In this document: piece after piece, positions 29,510 through 38,285 of the stretch
How positions within the stretch are numbered: the first letter of the stretch is position 1
Layout: each line of letters begins with the position of its first letter
Assembly (NCBI GenBank): GCA_027623555.1
Contig: JAQBSZ010000003.1
Coordinates: 179,082 to 243,081 of the forward strand
Source of the DNA: Pseudomonadota bacterium
GTDB taxonomy: Bacteria > Pseudomonadota > Gammaproteobacteria > Pseudomonadales > Pseudohongiellaceae
Reading direction: 5' to 3'
DNA length: 64,000 nucleotides
Translations under genes and position numbers: made by a program
Notes under the pieces: model-generated
Told to the model about the DNA's origin: nothing
Databases searched by the model: none
Seen by the model: the letters and a program-made list of their open reading frames with translations, nothing else

Positions 29510-29941
29510 TCATTCGGCAGATTGCGGCGCCAGAATTTCGAAATCATGGGTAACTTTTACCCCTGCATTCTTAAGCATTATCGAGGCCGAACAATATTTC
29601 TCCGCCGATAACTCGACGGCGCGCTGAACCTGCTTGTCGCTCAGATCGACTCCTCCTACCTTGAAATGCAAATGTATGGATTCAAACACCGCTGGTGTCG
29701 CATCCACCCGCACCGCGGTGACTTCTGCTTCACAGCTGGTGATTTCCTGGCGTGCCTTCTTGAGAATTGTCACCACATCGTAGGAAGAGCAGCTACCGAC
29801 ACTCAATGCCATTAACTCAAGCGGACGCATTCCTAAATTTTTGCCGCCGCTCTCTGGCGCACCGTCCAACACGATGGCATGTCCGGTACCGGACTCAGCA
29901 ACAAACATTACATTTTCTACCCATTTAATTCGTGCGTTCAT
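29510..29941 (-). CDS. OsmC/YhfA family protein
   Basis: This 143-aa member of the OsmC/Ohr superfamily shows PLELMALSVGSCSSYDVVTILKKARQ with one cysteine and SAEKYCSASIMLKNAGVKVTHDFEI with the second, the expected pair for thiol peroxidase activity. The YhfA-like subgroup has no firm substrate. In pseudomonads a gene of this type lies beside vfr, as here, with divergent orientation. Confidence 0.9.
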   Translation of the reverse strand: MNARIKWVENVMFVAESGTGHAIVLDGAPESGGKNLGMRPLELMALSVGSCSSYDVVTILKKARQEITSCEAEVTAVRVDATPAVFESIHLHFKVGGVDLSDKQVQRAVELSAEKYCSASIMLKNAGVKVTHDFEILAPQSAE

Positions 29942-30212
29942 AAACTGACTCGATCCTGAATTCGTTGTCTAGCGTGCCCTGAGTCTGTGCGTTCAACTAC
30001 AAGCCCGACCTGGAGAGATGAAAGCGCGCAAGATTAACACGATTGACCTTATCGCACTATTTGGACTGATTCATTCGCCGAAATGTCCGATAACAAGTAA
30101 GTATGGATCGCCTGATTAATGTGCTCAGCATCTCACATTTGCCCAAAAAATGTGCTATATCTTCAATCTGATGAAATCGCATTAACGCGACCAGTTAGCA
30201 GGAGCTTAACTC
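29942..30212. other. Divergent osmC/vfr intergenic region with inverted repeat
   Basis: This 271-bp gap separates the divergent osmC-like and crp/vfr genes and should hold promoters for both. The clearest structure is a perfect 7-bp inverted repeat CACATTT/AAATGTG (30134-30140 and 30148-30154), 59 bp before the vfr ATG. Its arms are in the reverse order of a Crp site (TGTGA..TCACA), so it is not a Crp box. No RNA gene is evident. Confidence 0.4.
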
Positions 30213-30848
30213 ATGGCATTAATGGCCATAACGCCACATATCGAGGACCTGGATAACTTTTTATCCCATTGTCATCGGAAACGCTATCCAAACCGAGCCA
30301 CTATCATCTATGAAGGTGATCAATGCGATACCCTGTATTACATCATCAAGGGTTCTGTCTCGGTAATTCTCGAAGACGATGACGGGAAGGAAGTAGTCAT
30401 CGCCTATCTCAACCCGGGAGACTTTTTCGGCGAGATGGGGCTATTCGAGCAATCTGAAGAACGTAGCGCCTGGTGTCGCGCCAGAATCGCCTGTGAGATT
30501 GCCGAAATCAGCTATGCGAGTTTCAATACCTATATTCGCTCGCATCCTGAAATCGTCTTCACGATCGGTCAGCAGATGGCCCATCGCCTCAGAAACACTA
30601 CTCGCAAGGTTGGCGACCTTGCCTTTTACGACGTAACGGGTCGAATCGCACGAACCTTGATTGAACTCAGCAAAGAGCCCGATGCAATGACTCATCCTGA
30701 CGGAATGCAGATCAAGATCCCCCGCCAGGAAATCGGGCGAATCGTTAACTGCTCCAGGGAAATGGCTGGTCGGGTGTTGAAGACGCTGGAAGAGCAGGAG
30801 CTGATCAGTGTTGCCGGTAAGACTATCGTAGTCTTCGGTACCCGCTGA
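30213..30848 (+). CDS. vfr: Crp/Vfr family cAMP-responsive regulator
   Basis: This 211-aa transcription regulator has a cyclic-nucleotide domain with [23 protein letters not shown], matching the cAMP phosphate-binding segment of Crp/Vfr. A dimer helix [20 protein letters not shown] follows, then a winged helix with recognition helix [25 protein letters not shown]. It is close to Vfr of pseudomonads in length and gene position (beside trpC). It is convergent with trpC with only 12 bp between, so no terminator separates them. Confidence 0.92.
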   Translation: MALMAITPHIEDLDNFLSHCHRKRYPNRATIIYEGDQCDTLYYIIKGSVSVILEDDDGKEVVIAYLNPGDFFGEMGLFEQSEERSAWCRARIACEIAEISYASFNTYIRSHPEIVFTIGQQMAHRLRNTTRKVGDLAFYDVTGRIARTLIELSKEPDAMTHPDGMQIKIPRQEIGRIVNCSREMAGRVLKTLEEQELISVAGKTIVVFGTR

Positions 30849-30860
30849 CAACAGACCTGG

Positions 30861-31664
30861 TCAAGGAGCCTGTGTAAACAGCTCCCTCAATTTGTCTCCC
30901 GGACAGGGAGCACGCATGCAAGACTCACCTACCAGGAATCCGTAGATGCCATGGCTCATCATCATGGCCACATCAGCCGCTGTATTGATCCCGCTCTCGG
31001 TAATAATCAGCTTCCCTTTTGGGATGCTCTCTACAAGGTCGATGCTGATCTGAAGATCAGTTTCGAATGTGTGTAGATTACGGTTATTGATACCCAGCAA
31101 ATCCGTATCAAGTTCCAGTGCCCGATCCAGTTCTTCGAAGTTATGAACTTCGACCAGTACATCGATGCCAAGGTCGCTCCCATAGGCTGCGAGTTCTTTC
31201 AATGCCGAATGTTGCAACGCTGCCGCAATCAACAGTATGCAGTCTGCTCCCAGCGCCCTGGATTCAGCAATCTGATACTTGTCGATCATGAAGTCCTTGC
31301 GGATAACCGGCAACTCACAGGCTGCTCGGGCTTGTTGCAGGTAGAGGTTAGCGCCCTGGAAGTATTTCTCATCAGTTAAAACCGACAGGCAGGTCGCACC
31401 ATTCTCTGCATAGTCCACTGCATGTTCGGCAGGATTGAAATCGGCTCTTATCAGGCCTTTGGAGGGTGAGGCTTTCTTGATCTCCGCAATCACTGCCGGA
31501 ATTCGCTGATTGATGCGCGCACCCATTGCATCGGCAAAGCCCCTGCACGCATCGGCCAGAGCAATCGTCTTTTCCAGTTCACCCAGGGAAACCCTGGATC
31601 TGGCCGCAGCAACTTCCCATTGTTTGTGGGCAATAATTTCCTGGAGAATCGTTGCTTCAGACAC
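30861..31664 (-). CDS. trpC: Indole-3-glycerol-phosphate synthase
   Basis: This 267-aa TIM-barrel enzyme closes the indole ring in tryptophan synthesis. [69 protein letters not shown] and [15 protein letters not shown] are the family's active-site strands. It is monofunctional, without a fused PRAI domain. It is five bases behind trpD and ends the trpE-G-D-C run. Confidence 0.97.
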   Translation of the reverse strand: MSEATILQEIIAHKQWEVAAARSRVSLGELEKTIALADACRGFADAMGARINQRIPAVIAEIKKASPSKGLIRADFNPAEHAVDYAENGATCLSVLTDEKYFQGANLYLQQARAACELPVIRKDFMIDKYQIAESRALGADCILLIAAALQHSALKELAAYGSDLGIDVLVEVHNFEELDRALELDTDLLGINNRNLHTFETDLQISIDLVESIPKGKLIITESGINTAADVAMMMSHGIYGFLVGESCMRAPCPGDKLRELFTQAP

Positions 31665-31669
31665 GCTGA

Positions 31670-32698
31670 CTAGCTACCCGCTGCCTGGGTGAATCGAACG
31701 AGTTCCTCCAGCTTTTCAAGGGCTTTACCGCTTTGTAGTATTGCTCTGGCTTTGGCGACGCCGCTGCCGAGGTCTTCGACAAGATTGGCGACATAGATCG
31801 CGGCGCCTGCGTTCAGCGCAACAATATCGGCGGCTGCCTGGTTCTCAGCGGTGAGCGCCTGCTTGAGCATAACCAGGCTCTGGTCCGCACTGTCGATCTG
31901 TAGCATGCTGAAATCCGGGTACTGCTGAATACCAAAATCAGTTGGAGAAACCGAATAGATGGAAATTTTTCCAGCTTTGAGTTCACCGATCCGGGTGGTG
32001 GCGGCGATGCTGATTTCATCGAGCCCGTCATCGGCTGCCACAATCATGACATGGTTACTACCAAGGTCTTGCAGCACTTCCAACAGAACTGCAATCCACG
32101 CGCCGTCAAACACACCCATTATCTGGTTGGGAGCCGAAGCCGGATTAGTCAGCGGTCCCAGCAAGTTGAACACGGTTCTGATTCCAATTTCTTTGCGTGC
32201 AGTAATAACATGCTTCATGGCACTGTGATGAGCAGGAGCGAACATGAATCCCAGGCCGATCTGGTTGATCGCCCGGGCGACCTGATCAGCATCCAGACCA
32301 AGATTCAGTCCTGCGGCTTCCAGCACATCGGCGCTGCCGCTTTTACTGGTTGCGCCACGATTACCGTGTTTGGCCACTTTGGCACCCGCTGCGGCGGCAA
32401 CGATGGCCGCCGCCGTAGAGACATTGAATTTATTGGAACCACTGCCGCCGGTGCCGCAAGTATCGACCAGGTGAGGGCTGGGAGTGACACTGACCCGCGT
32501 AGCCAGTTCTCTCATTACTGTTGCGCCTCCGAGAATCTCGGACGCCTTGACGCCCTTCATTTGCAAGCCTACCAGGAAGGCCGCATTCTGGGCATCAGTG
32601 GTCTGACCAGACATGATGTCCCGCATAACGGCTATCATCTGGTCTTTATGCAGATCTTGCTTGCTGGTAACTGTTTTGATCGCTTCTCTGATATCCAT
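31670..32698 (-). CDS. trpD: Anthranilate phosphoribosyltransferase
   Basis: This 342-aa enzyme transfers phosphoribose to anthranilate. The PRPP-binding glycine loop [42 protein letters not shown] and PTDFGI blocks are present, and [24 protein letters not shown] is diagnostic. It is separated from trpG by 42 bp and from trpC by 5 bp. It is a free-standing enzyme, not a TrpGD fusion as in enterics. Confidence 0.97.
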   Translation of the reverse strand: MDIREAIKTVTSKQDLHKDQMIAVMRDIMSGQTTDAQNAAFLVGLQMKGVKASEILGGATVMRELATRVSVTPSPHLVDTCGTGGSGSNKFNVSTAAAIVAAAAGAKVAKHGNRGATSKSGSADVLEAAGLNLGLDADQVARAINQIGLGFMFAPAHHSAMKHVITARKEIGIRTVFNLLGPLTNPASAPNQIMGVFDGAWIAVLLEVLQDLGSNHVMIVAADDGLDEISIAATTRIGELKAGKISIYSVSPTDFGIQQYPDFSMLQIDSADQSLVMLKQALTAENQAAADIVALNAGAAIYVANLVEDLGSGVAKARAILQSGKALEKLEELVRFTQAAGS

Positions 32699-32740
32699 GG
32701 TAAATCTCCGCCACTCGAATCCAGACGATTAAGTCTTTGA

Positions 32741-33322
32741 TCAGAGGCTCCCTAGAAAATTCTGCAACAACTGGTGGCCGTGTTCGCTCAAGATGGACTC
32801 AGGGTGAAACTGCACCCCCTCAATCGGATATTCCCGGTGGCGAACGCCCATAATTTCTTCGCGGTTTCCGTCCACGTCCTCAGTCCAGGCTGTCACTTCC
32901 AGTGCTTCGGGGACTGTCTGGGCATCGATTACCAGCGAATGGTAACGCGTAGCCGTAAATGGGCTAGCCAGCTGCCTGAACACACCCTCGCCCGTATGGT
33001 GAATCTGTGAAAGCTTGCCGTGCATGACTTTTCCAGCACGAACGATCTTTCCTCCGAAAACCTGACCGATACTCTGGTGACCGAGGCAGATTCCCAGCAT
33101 CGGCAGCTTGCCGGCGAAGTGACTGATAACCGCCGTGGAGATACCGGCCTCGTTGGGAGTGCATGGCCCCGGCGAGATCACGATCTGGCTGGGCTGCAGG
33201 GCCTCGATTTCTTCTACTGTCACTGCATCATTGCGATAGACCTCAACATCTGCGCCCAACTCGCCCAGGTACTGCACGACGTTGTAAGTAAACGAATCGT
33301 AATTGTCTATCATCAACAACAA
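32741..33322 (-). CDS. trpG: Anthranilate synthase glutamine amidotransferase subunit
   Basis: This 193-aa class I amidotransferase supplies ammonia to Trp[24 protein letters not shown], the nucleophile in [10 protein letters not shown] and [14 protein letters not shown] form the catalytic set (Cys, His, Glu). It may also serve para-aminobenzoate synthase, as in many bacteria with one such subunit. Its last codons contain the sequence GGGAGCCTCTGATC, also found in other palindromes in the window. Confidence 0.96.
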   Translation of the reverse strand: MLLMIDNYDSFTYNVVQYLGELGADVEVYRNDAVTVEEIEALQPSQIVISPGPCTPNEAGISTAVISHFAGKLPMLGICLGHQSIGQVFGGKIVRAGKVMHGKLSQIHHTGEGVFRQLASPFTATRYHSLVIDAQTVPEALEVTAWTEDVDGNREEIMGVRHREYPIEGVQFHPESILSEHGHQLLQNFLGSL

Positions 33323-33337
33323 GGGTTTGGTCTCCGG

Positions 33338-34816
33338 TTATTCGAGCGAGAGTGAATTCTGGGCTAGTTGTAGCGCCCGGACTATAGCCCGGGCCTTACT
33401 CTGGGTTTCTTCCCATTCCGCCTCTGGCTGGGAATCGGCCACTATACCAGCGCCGGCCTGAACATAAAGTGTGCCATCTTTGATCACCGCCGTGCGAATC
33501 GCGATCGCCATGTCCATGTTGTCATTCCAGCTCAGGTAACCCATGGCACCGCCATAAATGCCCCGCTTCTCGGGTTCGAGTTCGTCGATGATCTGCATCG
33601 CTCGAACTTTAGGCGCACCACTTAAGGTACCCACCGGCAGGGTCGATTTGAGAACATCCAGCGCCGTTCTGTCATCGCGAATTTCGCTCTCGACTATGGA
33701 GGCGATATGCATTACATGGGAATAGCGCTCGACAAACATCTTTCTCGGGACGCTTACCGAGCCAATTTTGGAGACGCGCCCTGAATCGTTACGAGAAAGA
33801 TCGATCAACATGAGGTGCTCTGCGATTTCCTTCGCGTCAGCTAACAACTCCTGCTCCAGCGCCAGATCTTCCTGTTCCGTGATGCCACGCTTGCGGGTGC
33901 CTGCCAGGGGCCGCACGGTAATCTTGCCGGATTCCACCCGAGCCAAAATCTCGGGTGAGGCACTCACAACGTGATGGTCCCCCAGGTCGAAGAAGACCAT
34001 GTAGGGCGAAGGATTGAGGTAGCGGAGCGCCCGGTAAACATTCAACGGATCGCCGTCGAATGCAATCGACATCCGCTGTGCCAGTACGACCTGCATCACA
34101 TCGCCGGCCACAATGTAATCCTTGATTCTGTTTACGGCCTGTTTATATTCTTCGCGTTTGAAGTGGTAGCGAAAATCCGCTTCAGTTACTGGAACTCCTT
34201 GAGTTAGCTCGGGCAGCGGTGCGGGCGCTTCGAGTTCCTTTTGCAATTTGTCCAGGCGAGCCTGGGCTTCATTAAAGGCATCAGGTTCAGTTGGATCAAC
34301 CGTGATGACAAACGAGATGGTACCGCGCAAGTTATCGAACACGATGACCTCTTCAGAAAGCATCAACAGAATGTCCGGTGTATTTATCTGATCGACACCA
34401 CGAGCGGGCCCGATGCTGGTTTCTACATATCGAACAGTATCATAGGAAAAATATCCAACCAGCCCGCCGCTAAATCGTTGGTTATCTGGGACATCTGCCA
34501 CTTTATATTGAGACTGGAACTTCTTGATGAATGCGAACGGGTCGTTGCTTTCAATTTCTTCCATGACCTCACCATCTTTTTCCACTGTGATGCGCGCACC
34601 GCAAACACGAATGATGGTGCTGCAAGGCAGTCCGATAATGGAGTAACGCCCCCATTTCTCGCCGCCCTGAACAGATTCGAAGAAATAGCTATGCGGACCT
34701 TTGCCCAGTTTGAGATAGGTGCTCAGTGGCGTCTCAGTATCCGCCAGGACTTCGCGCACAATCGGGATGCGGTTGAATCCTTCCCCGGCGAGATCCTGAA
34801 ACTGCTGTCGATTCAT
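33338..34816 (-). CDS. trpE: Anthranilate synthase component I
   Basis: This 492-aa chorismate-utilising enzyme makes anthranilate. The chorismate-binding C-terminal half shows RPLAGTRKRGITEQEDLALEQELLADAKEIAEHLMLIDLSRND and STLPVGTLSGAPKVRAMQIIDELEPEKRGIYGGAMGYLSW. The N-terminal feedback site contains the family serine (ETPLSTYLKL). It follows rpe by 25 bp. The gph gene that often sits between them in pseudomonads is absent. No leader peptide with tryptophan codons is seen. Confidence 0.97.
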   Translation of the reverse strand: MNRQQFQDLAGEGFNRIPIVREVLADTETPLSTYLKLGKGPHSYFFESVQGGEKWGRYSIIGLPCSTIIRVCGARITVEKDGEVMEEIESNDPFAFIKKFQSQYKVADVPDNQRFSGGLVGYFSYDTVRYVETSIGPARGVDQINTPDILLMLSEEVIVFDNLRGTISFVITVDPTEPDAFNEAQARLDKLQKELEAPAPLPELTQGVPVTEADFRYHFKREEYKQAVNRIKDYIVAGDVMQVVLAQRMSIAFDGDPLNVYRALRYLNPSPYMVFFDLGDHHVVSASPEILARVESGKITVRPLAGTRKRGITEQEDLALEQELLADAKEIAEHLMLIDLSRNDSGRVSKIGSVSVPRKMFVERYSHVMHIASIVESEIRDDRTALDVLKSTLPVGTLSGAPKVRAMQIIDELEPEKRGIYGGAMGYLSWNDNMDMAIAIRTAVIKDGTLYVQAGAGIVADSQPEAEWEETQSKARAIVRALQLAQNSLSLE

Positions 34817-34841
34817 GGCAGACTCTGCAAAAGCAGTTTAA

Positions 34842-35525
34842 CTAGTGGCGTTTAGCGGGCTTCTGACCCAATTCGGTTCTCATGGCAGCAATGGTCGCAG
34901 AATAATCCTTGCTGTTAAAGATGGCAGACCCGGCGACAAACATGTCGGCCCCGGCATCGGCGATTTCTCGTATGTTTTTAATCCCAACTCCACCATCGAC
35001 TTCAAGGCGAATCGGATGGCCACTGTCATCTATCAACTTACGAACTTTTTCGAGCTTCTTCAGTGTTGAGGGAATGAATTTTTGTCCACCAAACCCGGGA
35101 TTCACCGACATCAACAAAATCACATCGATTTTGTCCATCAGGTATTCGAGACAGTCGATCGGGCTGCCAGGATTAAATACCAGACCTGACTTGCAACCCT
35201 GATCCCTGACCAGCTGCAATGATCGATCCACATGGAAAGTCGCTTCCGGATGAAAACTGATATAGCTTGCGCCAGCCTTGGCAAACTCGAGAATTAACTG
35301 GTCCACTGGCGTGACCATCAGATGCACATCAATCGGCGCGGTGACCTTGTGATTGCGCAGCGCCTCACACACCAGCGGGCCGATGGTCAGGTTTGGCACA
35401 TAGTGATTGTCCATGACATCGAAGTGAATCAGGTCTGCTCCGGCATCCAGTACTGCATCGACTTCTTCGCCGAGCCTGGCAAAGTCGGCGGATAGTATGG
35501 ATGGTGCAATCAGGTAGTCATTCAT
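34842..35525 (-). CDS. rpe: Ribulose-phosphate 3-epimerase
   Basis: This 227-aa metal-dependent TIM-barrel enzyme interconverts ribulose 5-phosphate and xylulose 5-phosphate. [68 protein letters not shown] and [12 protein letters not shown] contain the two His and two Asp metal ligands. It heads the minus-strand rpe-trpE-trpG-trpD-trpC run. Confidence 0.97.
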   Translation of the reverse strand: MNDYLIAPSILSADFARLGEEVDAVLDAGADLIHFDVMDNHYVPNLTIGPLVCEALRNHKVTAPIDVHLMVTPVDQLILEFAKAGASYISFHPEATFHVDRSLQLVRDQGCKSGLVFNPGSPIDCLEYLMDKIDVILLMSVNPGFGGQKFIPSTLKKLEKVRKLIDDSGHPIRLEVDGGVGIKNIREIADAGADMFVAGSAIFNSKDYSATIAAMRTELGQKPAKRH

Positions 35526-35579
35526 GAATTCAACTCAGGCCGTGATCTTCAGGTGGGCAATATTGTACAGGAAAAGTCC

Positions 35580-36305
35580 CTAATGAGCCTTGCGATAGCC
35601 GCACAGAGTTTCGTAGGCAGCGCGGATCGCCACGTATTTTTCCTGAGCCTGCGCGATCATCTCTGCAGACAGATTTTGCCTGACTAGCTTGTCCGGGTGA
35701 TAACGGGACATCAGTCGACGGTAGGCACGGCGAATTTCCCCATCTTCTACACCAGGCTCCAGTTGCAGGACGCGATAGGCGTGCTTGAGAAAGCCGCGCG
35801 GTTCAGTACACAGGTAATCGTGATGTCCCTGCATCTCCTTGCAGATTTCCAGGAACTCAGGTTTATCGAATCCGAGGATTTCAGCCACATCTCTTAGCAA
35901 CATTTTTTCCTTCAGGCGCAGCTCACCCTTTGTGTAAGCCAGTCGACATTGAATCCTTAGAAACAGGTTCGCCAGCACACTTCGACAGCCAATGGCCCTG
36001 ACCAGATCCTCTACGCATTGCATAACATCCGTGTTCAGCCGCTTGCCCTGATCGAAATAGTAAATTGCCCGCTGCCGCTGAGTTGCATCCAATCCAAGCT
36101 GGCGCATGATGGAGGAGACGAAAGCTATCTCCTCTTGAGTGACCAGGCCATCGAGTTTAGCCACTCTACCCATGACCGCGAACATCGCCATAGTCAAGCG
36201 TTGCTCCGCTCTGCCGCCCGGTGGAATATCCGCCTGCGGATTACTGCCGCTGAGCCGCTCGATTATGGCTTGCTTATAGGCACGATTTTTCAGCAAGGCT
36301 AGCAT
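35580..36305 (-). CDS. djlA: DjlA-like co-chaperone (TerB plus J domain)
   Basis: This 241-aa protein has a TerB-like helical domain (about 35-145, TMAMFAVMGRVAKLDGLVTQEEI) and a C-terminal J domain (about 175-238) with the HPD motif in RLMSRYHPDKLV, so it should stimulate DnaK. E. coli DjlA starts with a membrane anchor; this protein starts MLALLKNRAYKQAIIERL with no transmembrane segment, so it may be cytosolic or membrane-associated by other means. It lies three bases after murU in the usual order. Confidence 0.85.
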   Translation of the reverse strand: MLALLKNRAYKQAIIERLSGSNPQADIPPGGRAEQRLTMAMFAVMGRVAKLDGLVTQEEIAFVSSIMRQLGLDATQRQRAIYYFDQGKRLNTDVMQCVEDLVRAIGCRSVLANLFLRIQCRLAYTKGELRLKEKMLLRDVAEILGFDKPEFLEICKEMQGHHDYLCTEPRGFLKHAYRVLQLEPGVEDGEIRRAYRRLMSRYHPDKLVRQNLSAEMIAQAQEKYVAIRAAYETLCGYRKAH

Positions 36306-36308
36306 AGT

Positions 36309-36998
36309 TCAGTCGCCACCTTTGTCTGCAACCAGAGCGTTGACTTCCTGCAGGCGTTGCGGTGTGCCTACATCAATCCATAAACCCTTAAAGACCTCTC
36401 CACTTACCAGATTTTCAGCCATGGCTTCCCGCAGTAAGGGAACATGTGAGCGTGGTTGAATCGGCAATCCCGCAAACAAATTCTTGTGCATTACACTGAT
36501 GCCACTGAATGTCAGCCGTTGATCCTGCGCACTATGGTCCTCGTGCACGCGACCACTATCATCAATATTGAAGTCTCCATGGGGGTTGTGTTCGGCCTTC
36601 TGTACCAACACCAGATGGGCGAGCCTGTCTTTACCATCCACTGGCTCGAGAGTCCCATAATCAAAATCGGTCCAGATGTCGGCGTTCACAACGATAAAAC
36701 TATCGTCTTTCAGCTTCGGTAAGGACTTTATGATTCCTCCGGCCGTTTCCAGTCGAATCGCTTCCCTGGAGTACTTGATATCAATACCAAACCGGGAACC
36801 ACTGCCGAGCGCTTCCTCGATCATGGAACCCAGATAAAAATGATTGATGACGATGCCCGTCACACCTGCGGCGATAAGCCTCTCGATCTGATATTCGATA
36901 AGAGTCTTCTCGCCGACTGGTAACAGTGGCTTGGGCAGATTAGCAGTCAGGGGCTGCATGCGTTTGCCAAGCCCGGCCGCCAGAATCATTGCGCGCAT
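36309..36998 (-). CDS. murU: N-acetylmuramate alpha-1-phosphate uridylyltransferase
   Basis: This 229-aa nucleotidyltransferase makes UDP-MurNAc directly from MurNAc 1-phosphate in cell-wall recycling. The signature MILAAGLGKRMQPLTANLPKPLLPVGEKTLIEY and FIVVNADIWTDFDYG are visible. It follows amgK by two bases, the AmgK/MurU pair of pseudomonads that bypasses de novo UDP-MurNAc synthesis and so gives intrinsic fosfomycin tolerance where studied. Confidence 0.93.
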   Translation of the reverse strand: MRAMILAAGLGKRMQPLTANLPKPLLPVGEKTLIEYQIERLIAAGVTGIVINHFYLGSMIEEALGSGSRFGIDIKYSREAIRLETAGGIIKSLPKLKDDSFIVVNADIWTDFDYGTLEPVDGKDRLAHLVLVQKAEHNPHGDFNIDDSGRVHEDHSAQDQRLTFSGISVMHKNLFAGLPIQPRSHVPLLREAMAENLVSGEVFKGLWIDVGTPQRLQEVNALVADKGGD

Positions 36999-37000
36999 TT

Positions 37001-38110
37001 CTAATCCAGGTTGAGTTTAGTCTTCGCGATCGGCAGGACGTCCTGCTTGAACCACGCTACAAAAGGGTCCAATGGTCTATAGCGCTGACTTACCTCTAAA
37101 AAATAGCGGATAACCAGAGGGATATCGGCCAAATAGCGCGGTTTATTATCTCTGATACCCAATCTGGAAAAGATGCCCATGACCTTCAATTGGCGCTGCA
37201 GCCCCATTAAATCGAAGTCTTTGAGGAATTGCTTTGGCTCTATCTGATCAATGATGCCCCGGGCTATGGCACGCTCGAGATACCCAAGCGCCCACTTGTC
37301 TCCCTGCTCGGCAGGCCAACGGATATAAAAATCCCGCAATAGTGAAACCAGGTCATAGGTATACGCTCCGGCCACTGCATCCTGAAAATCAATTACTCCG
37401 GGACCAGCACCATCACCGAAACTCCCGGGCTCAAGAATCATCAGGTTTCGCGAATGGAAATCCCGGTGTACGGCGACCTGTGGTTGGCCTAGCGCCTGGT
37501 CTTCCAGATAATGCAAGGTTTTGGCGATCAACTGACGAGCCTCAGCATCGAGCTGCATTTGCAACAACTCCGCGCAAAACCATTCTTCGAACAGTGCCAT
37601 CTCCCGATGCAATTCGTCTCTATCGTAAGGGTCAAGTGTCTCTTTACTGACATTCGCCTGCAAATCGATCAGTGCAGCAATCGCCTGATGATATAAGCGG
37701 TCAGCGTCTTGCAGTCGGTTCTCTTGTTGCGCCTTGAGCAGCTCATCGAGATAAAGAACATCACCGAAATCCACTAACAACAAAAATCCCTGCTCATAGT
37801 CTGCCGAATAGACCTTAGGGGCGGTGACTCCGGCGTTACGCAGAAGATTGCAGATACTGACAAACTTACGGCTGTCTTCGTTCTCTGGAGGCGCATCTAC
37901 CGCGATATATGATTGCTCACCGAACCTGGCACGGAAGTAACGTCTAAAACTGGCATCACCACTTACGATCTCAAGATCGATCGATTCCCTGATTTCAGGC
38001 AATAGTCGGCCGAGGACCTCATTGGTCCAGAGACTCAATTGTTCACGACGGGAATCTGTCATGGCTGCCGGTCTGGAGCGTGCGCTGCCTTCCTCAGGGT
38101 TACTTTGCAT
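37001..38110 (-). CDS. amgK: N-acetylmuramate/N-acetylglucosamine kinase
   Basis: This 369-aa aminoglycoside-phosphotransferase-fold kinase phosphorylates MurNAc at C1 to feed MurU. It shows VSGDASFRRYFRARFG at the nucleotide-binding site, the catalytic loop VAVHRDFHSRNLMIL and the metal-binding GVIDFQDAVAGAYTYDLVSLLRD. The start is 38110, or ATG 38062, which would remove 16 residues of low conservation. It is divergent from lptD, as in Pseudomonas. Confidence 0.92.
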   Translation of the reverse strand: MQSNPEEGSARSRPAAMTDSRREQLSLWTNEVLGRLLPEIRESIDLEIVSGDASFRRYFRARFGEQSYIAVDAPPENEDSRKFVSICNLLRNAGVTAPKVYSADYEQGFLLLVDFGDVLYLDELLKAQQENRLQDADRLYHQAIAALIDLQANVSKETLDPYDRDELHREMALFEEWFCAELLQMQLDAEARQLIAKTLHYLEDQALGQPQVAVHRDFHSRNLMILEPGSFGDGAGPGVIDFQDAVAGAYTYDLVSLLRDFYIRWPAEQGDKWALGYLERAIARGIIDQIEPKQFLKDFDLMGLQRQLKVMGIFSRLGIRDNKPRYLADIPLVIRYFLEVSQRYRPLDPFVAWFKQDVLPIAKTKLNLD

Positions 38111-38285
38111 TCATACTGCAATGAATTATTATGCCCTTGCATTGAGCTCAGGCACAGCCAGGCATAAACAGGCGCCCGTACATCGGTCTTAAAGTGCGAA
38201 TGCGCTACCTGTTAATCGGTTTCAACAACGAATTGTTTATCACCTTTACCACTCTATTCATAATCAAGAACGAAATCAGGAAGAA

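Noticed and set aside
30134-30154. Crp/Vfr autoregulatory site
   Set aside because: The inverted repeat has CACA before TGTG, the reverse of the TGTGA-N6-TCACA consensus.
32051-32740. 229-aa plus-strand ORF opposite trpD
   Set aside because: It lies entirely antisense to a complete trpD with all motifs; composition is that of a shadow frame.
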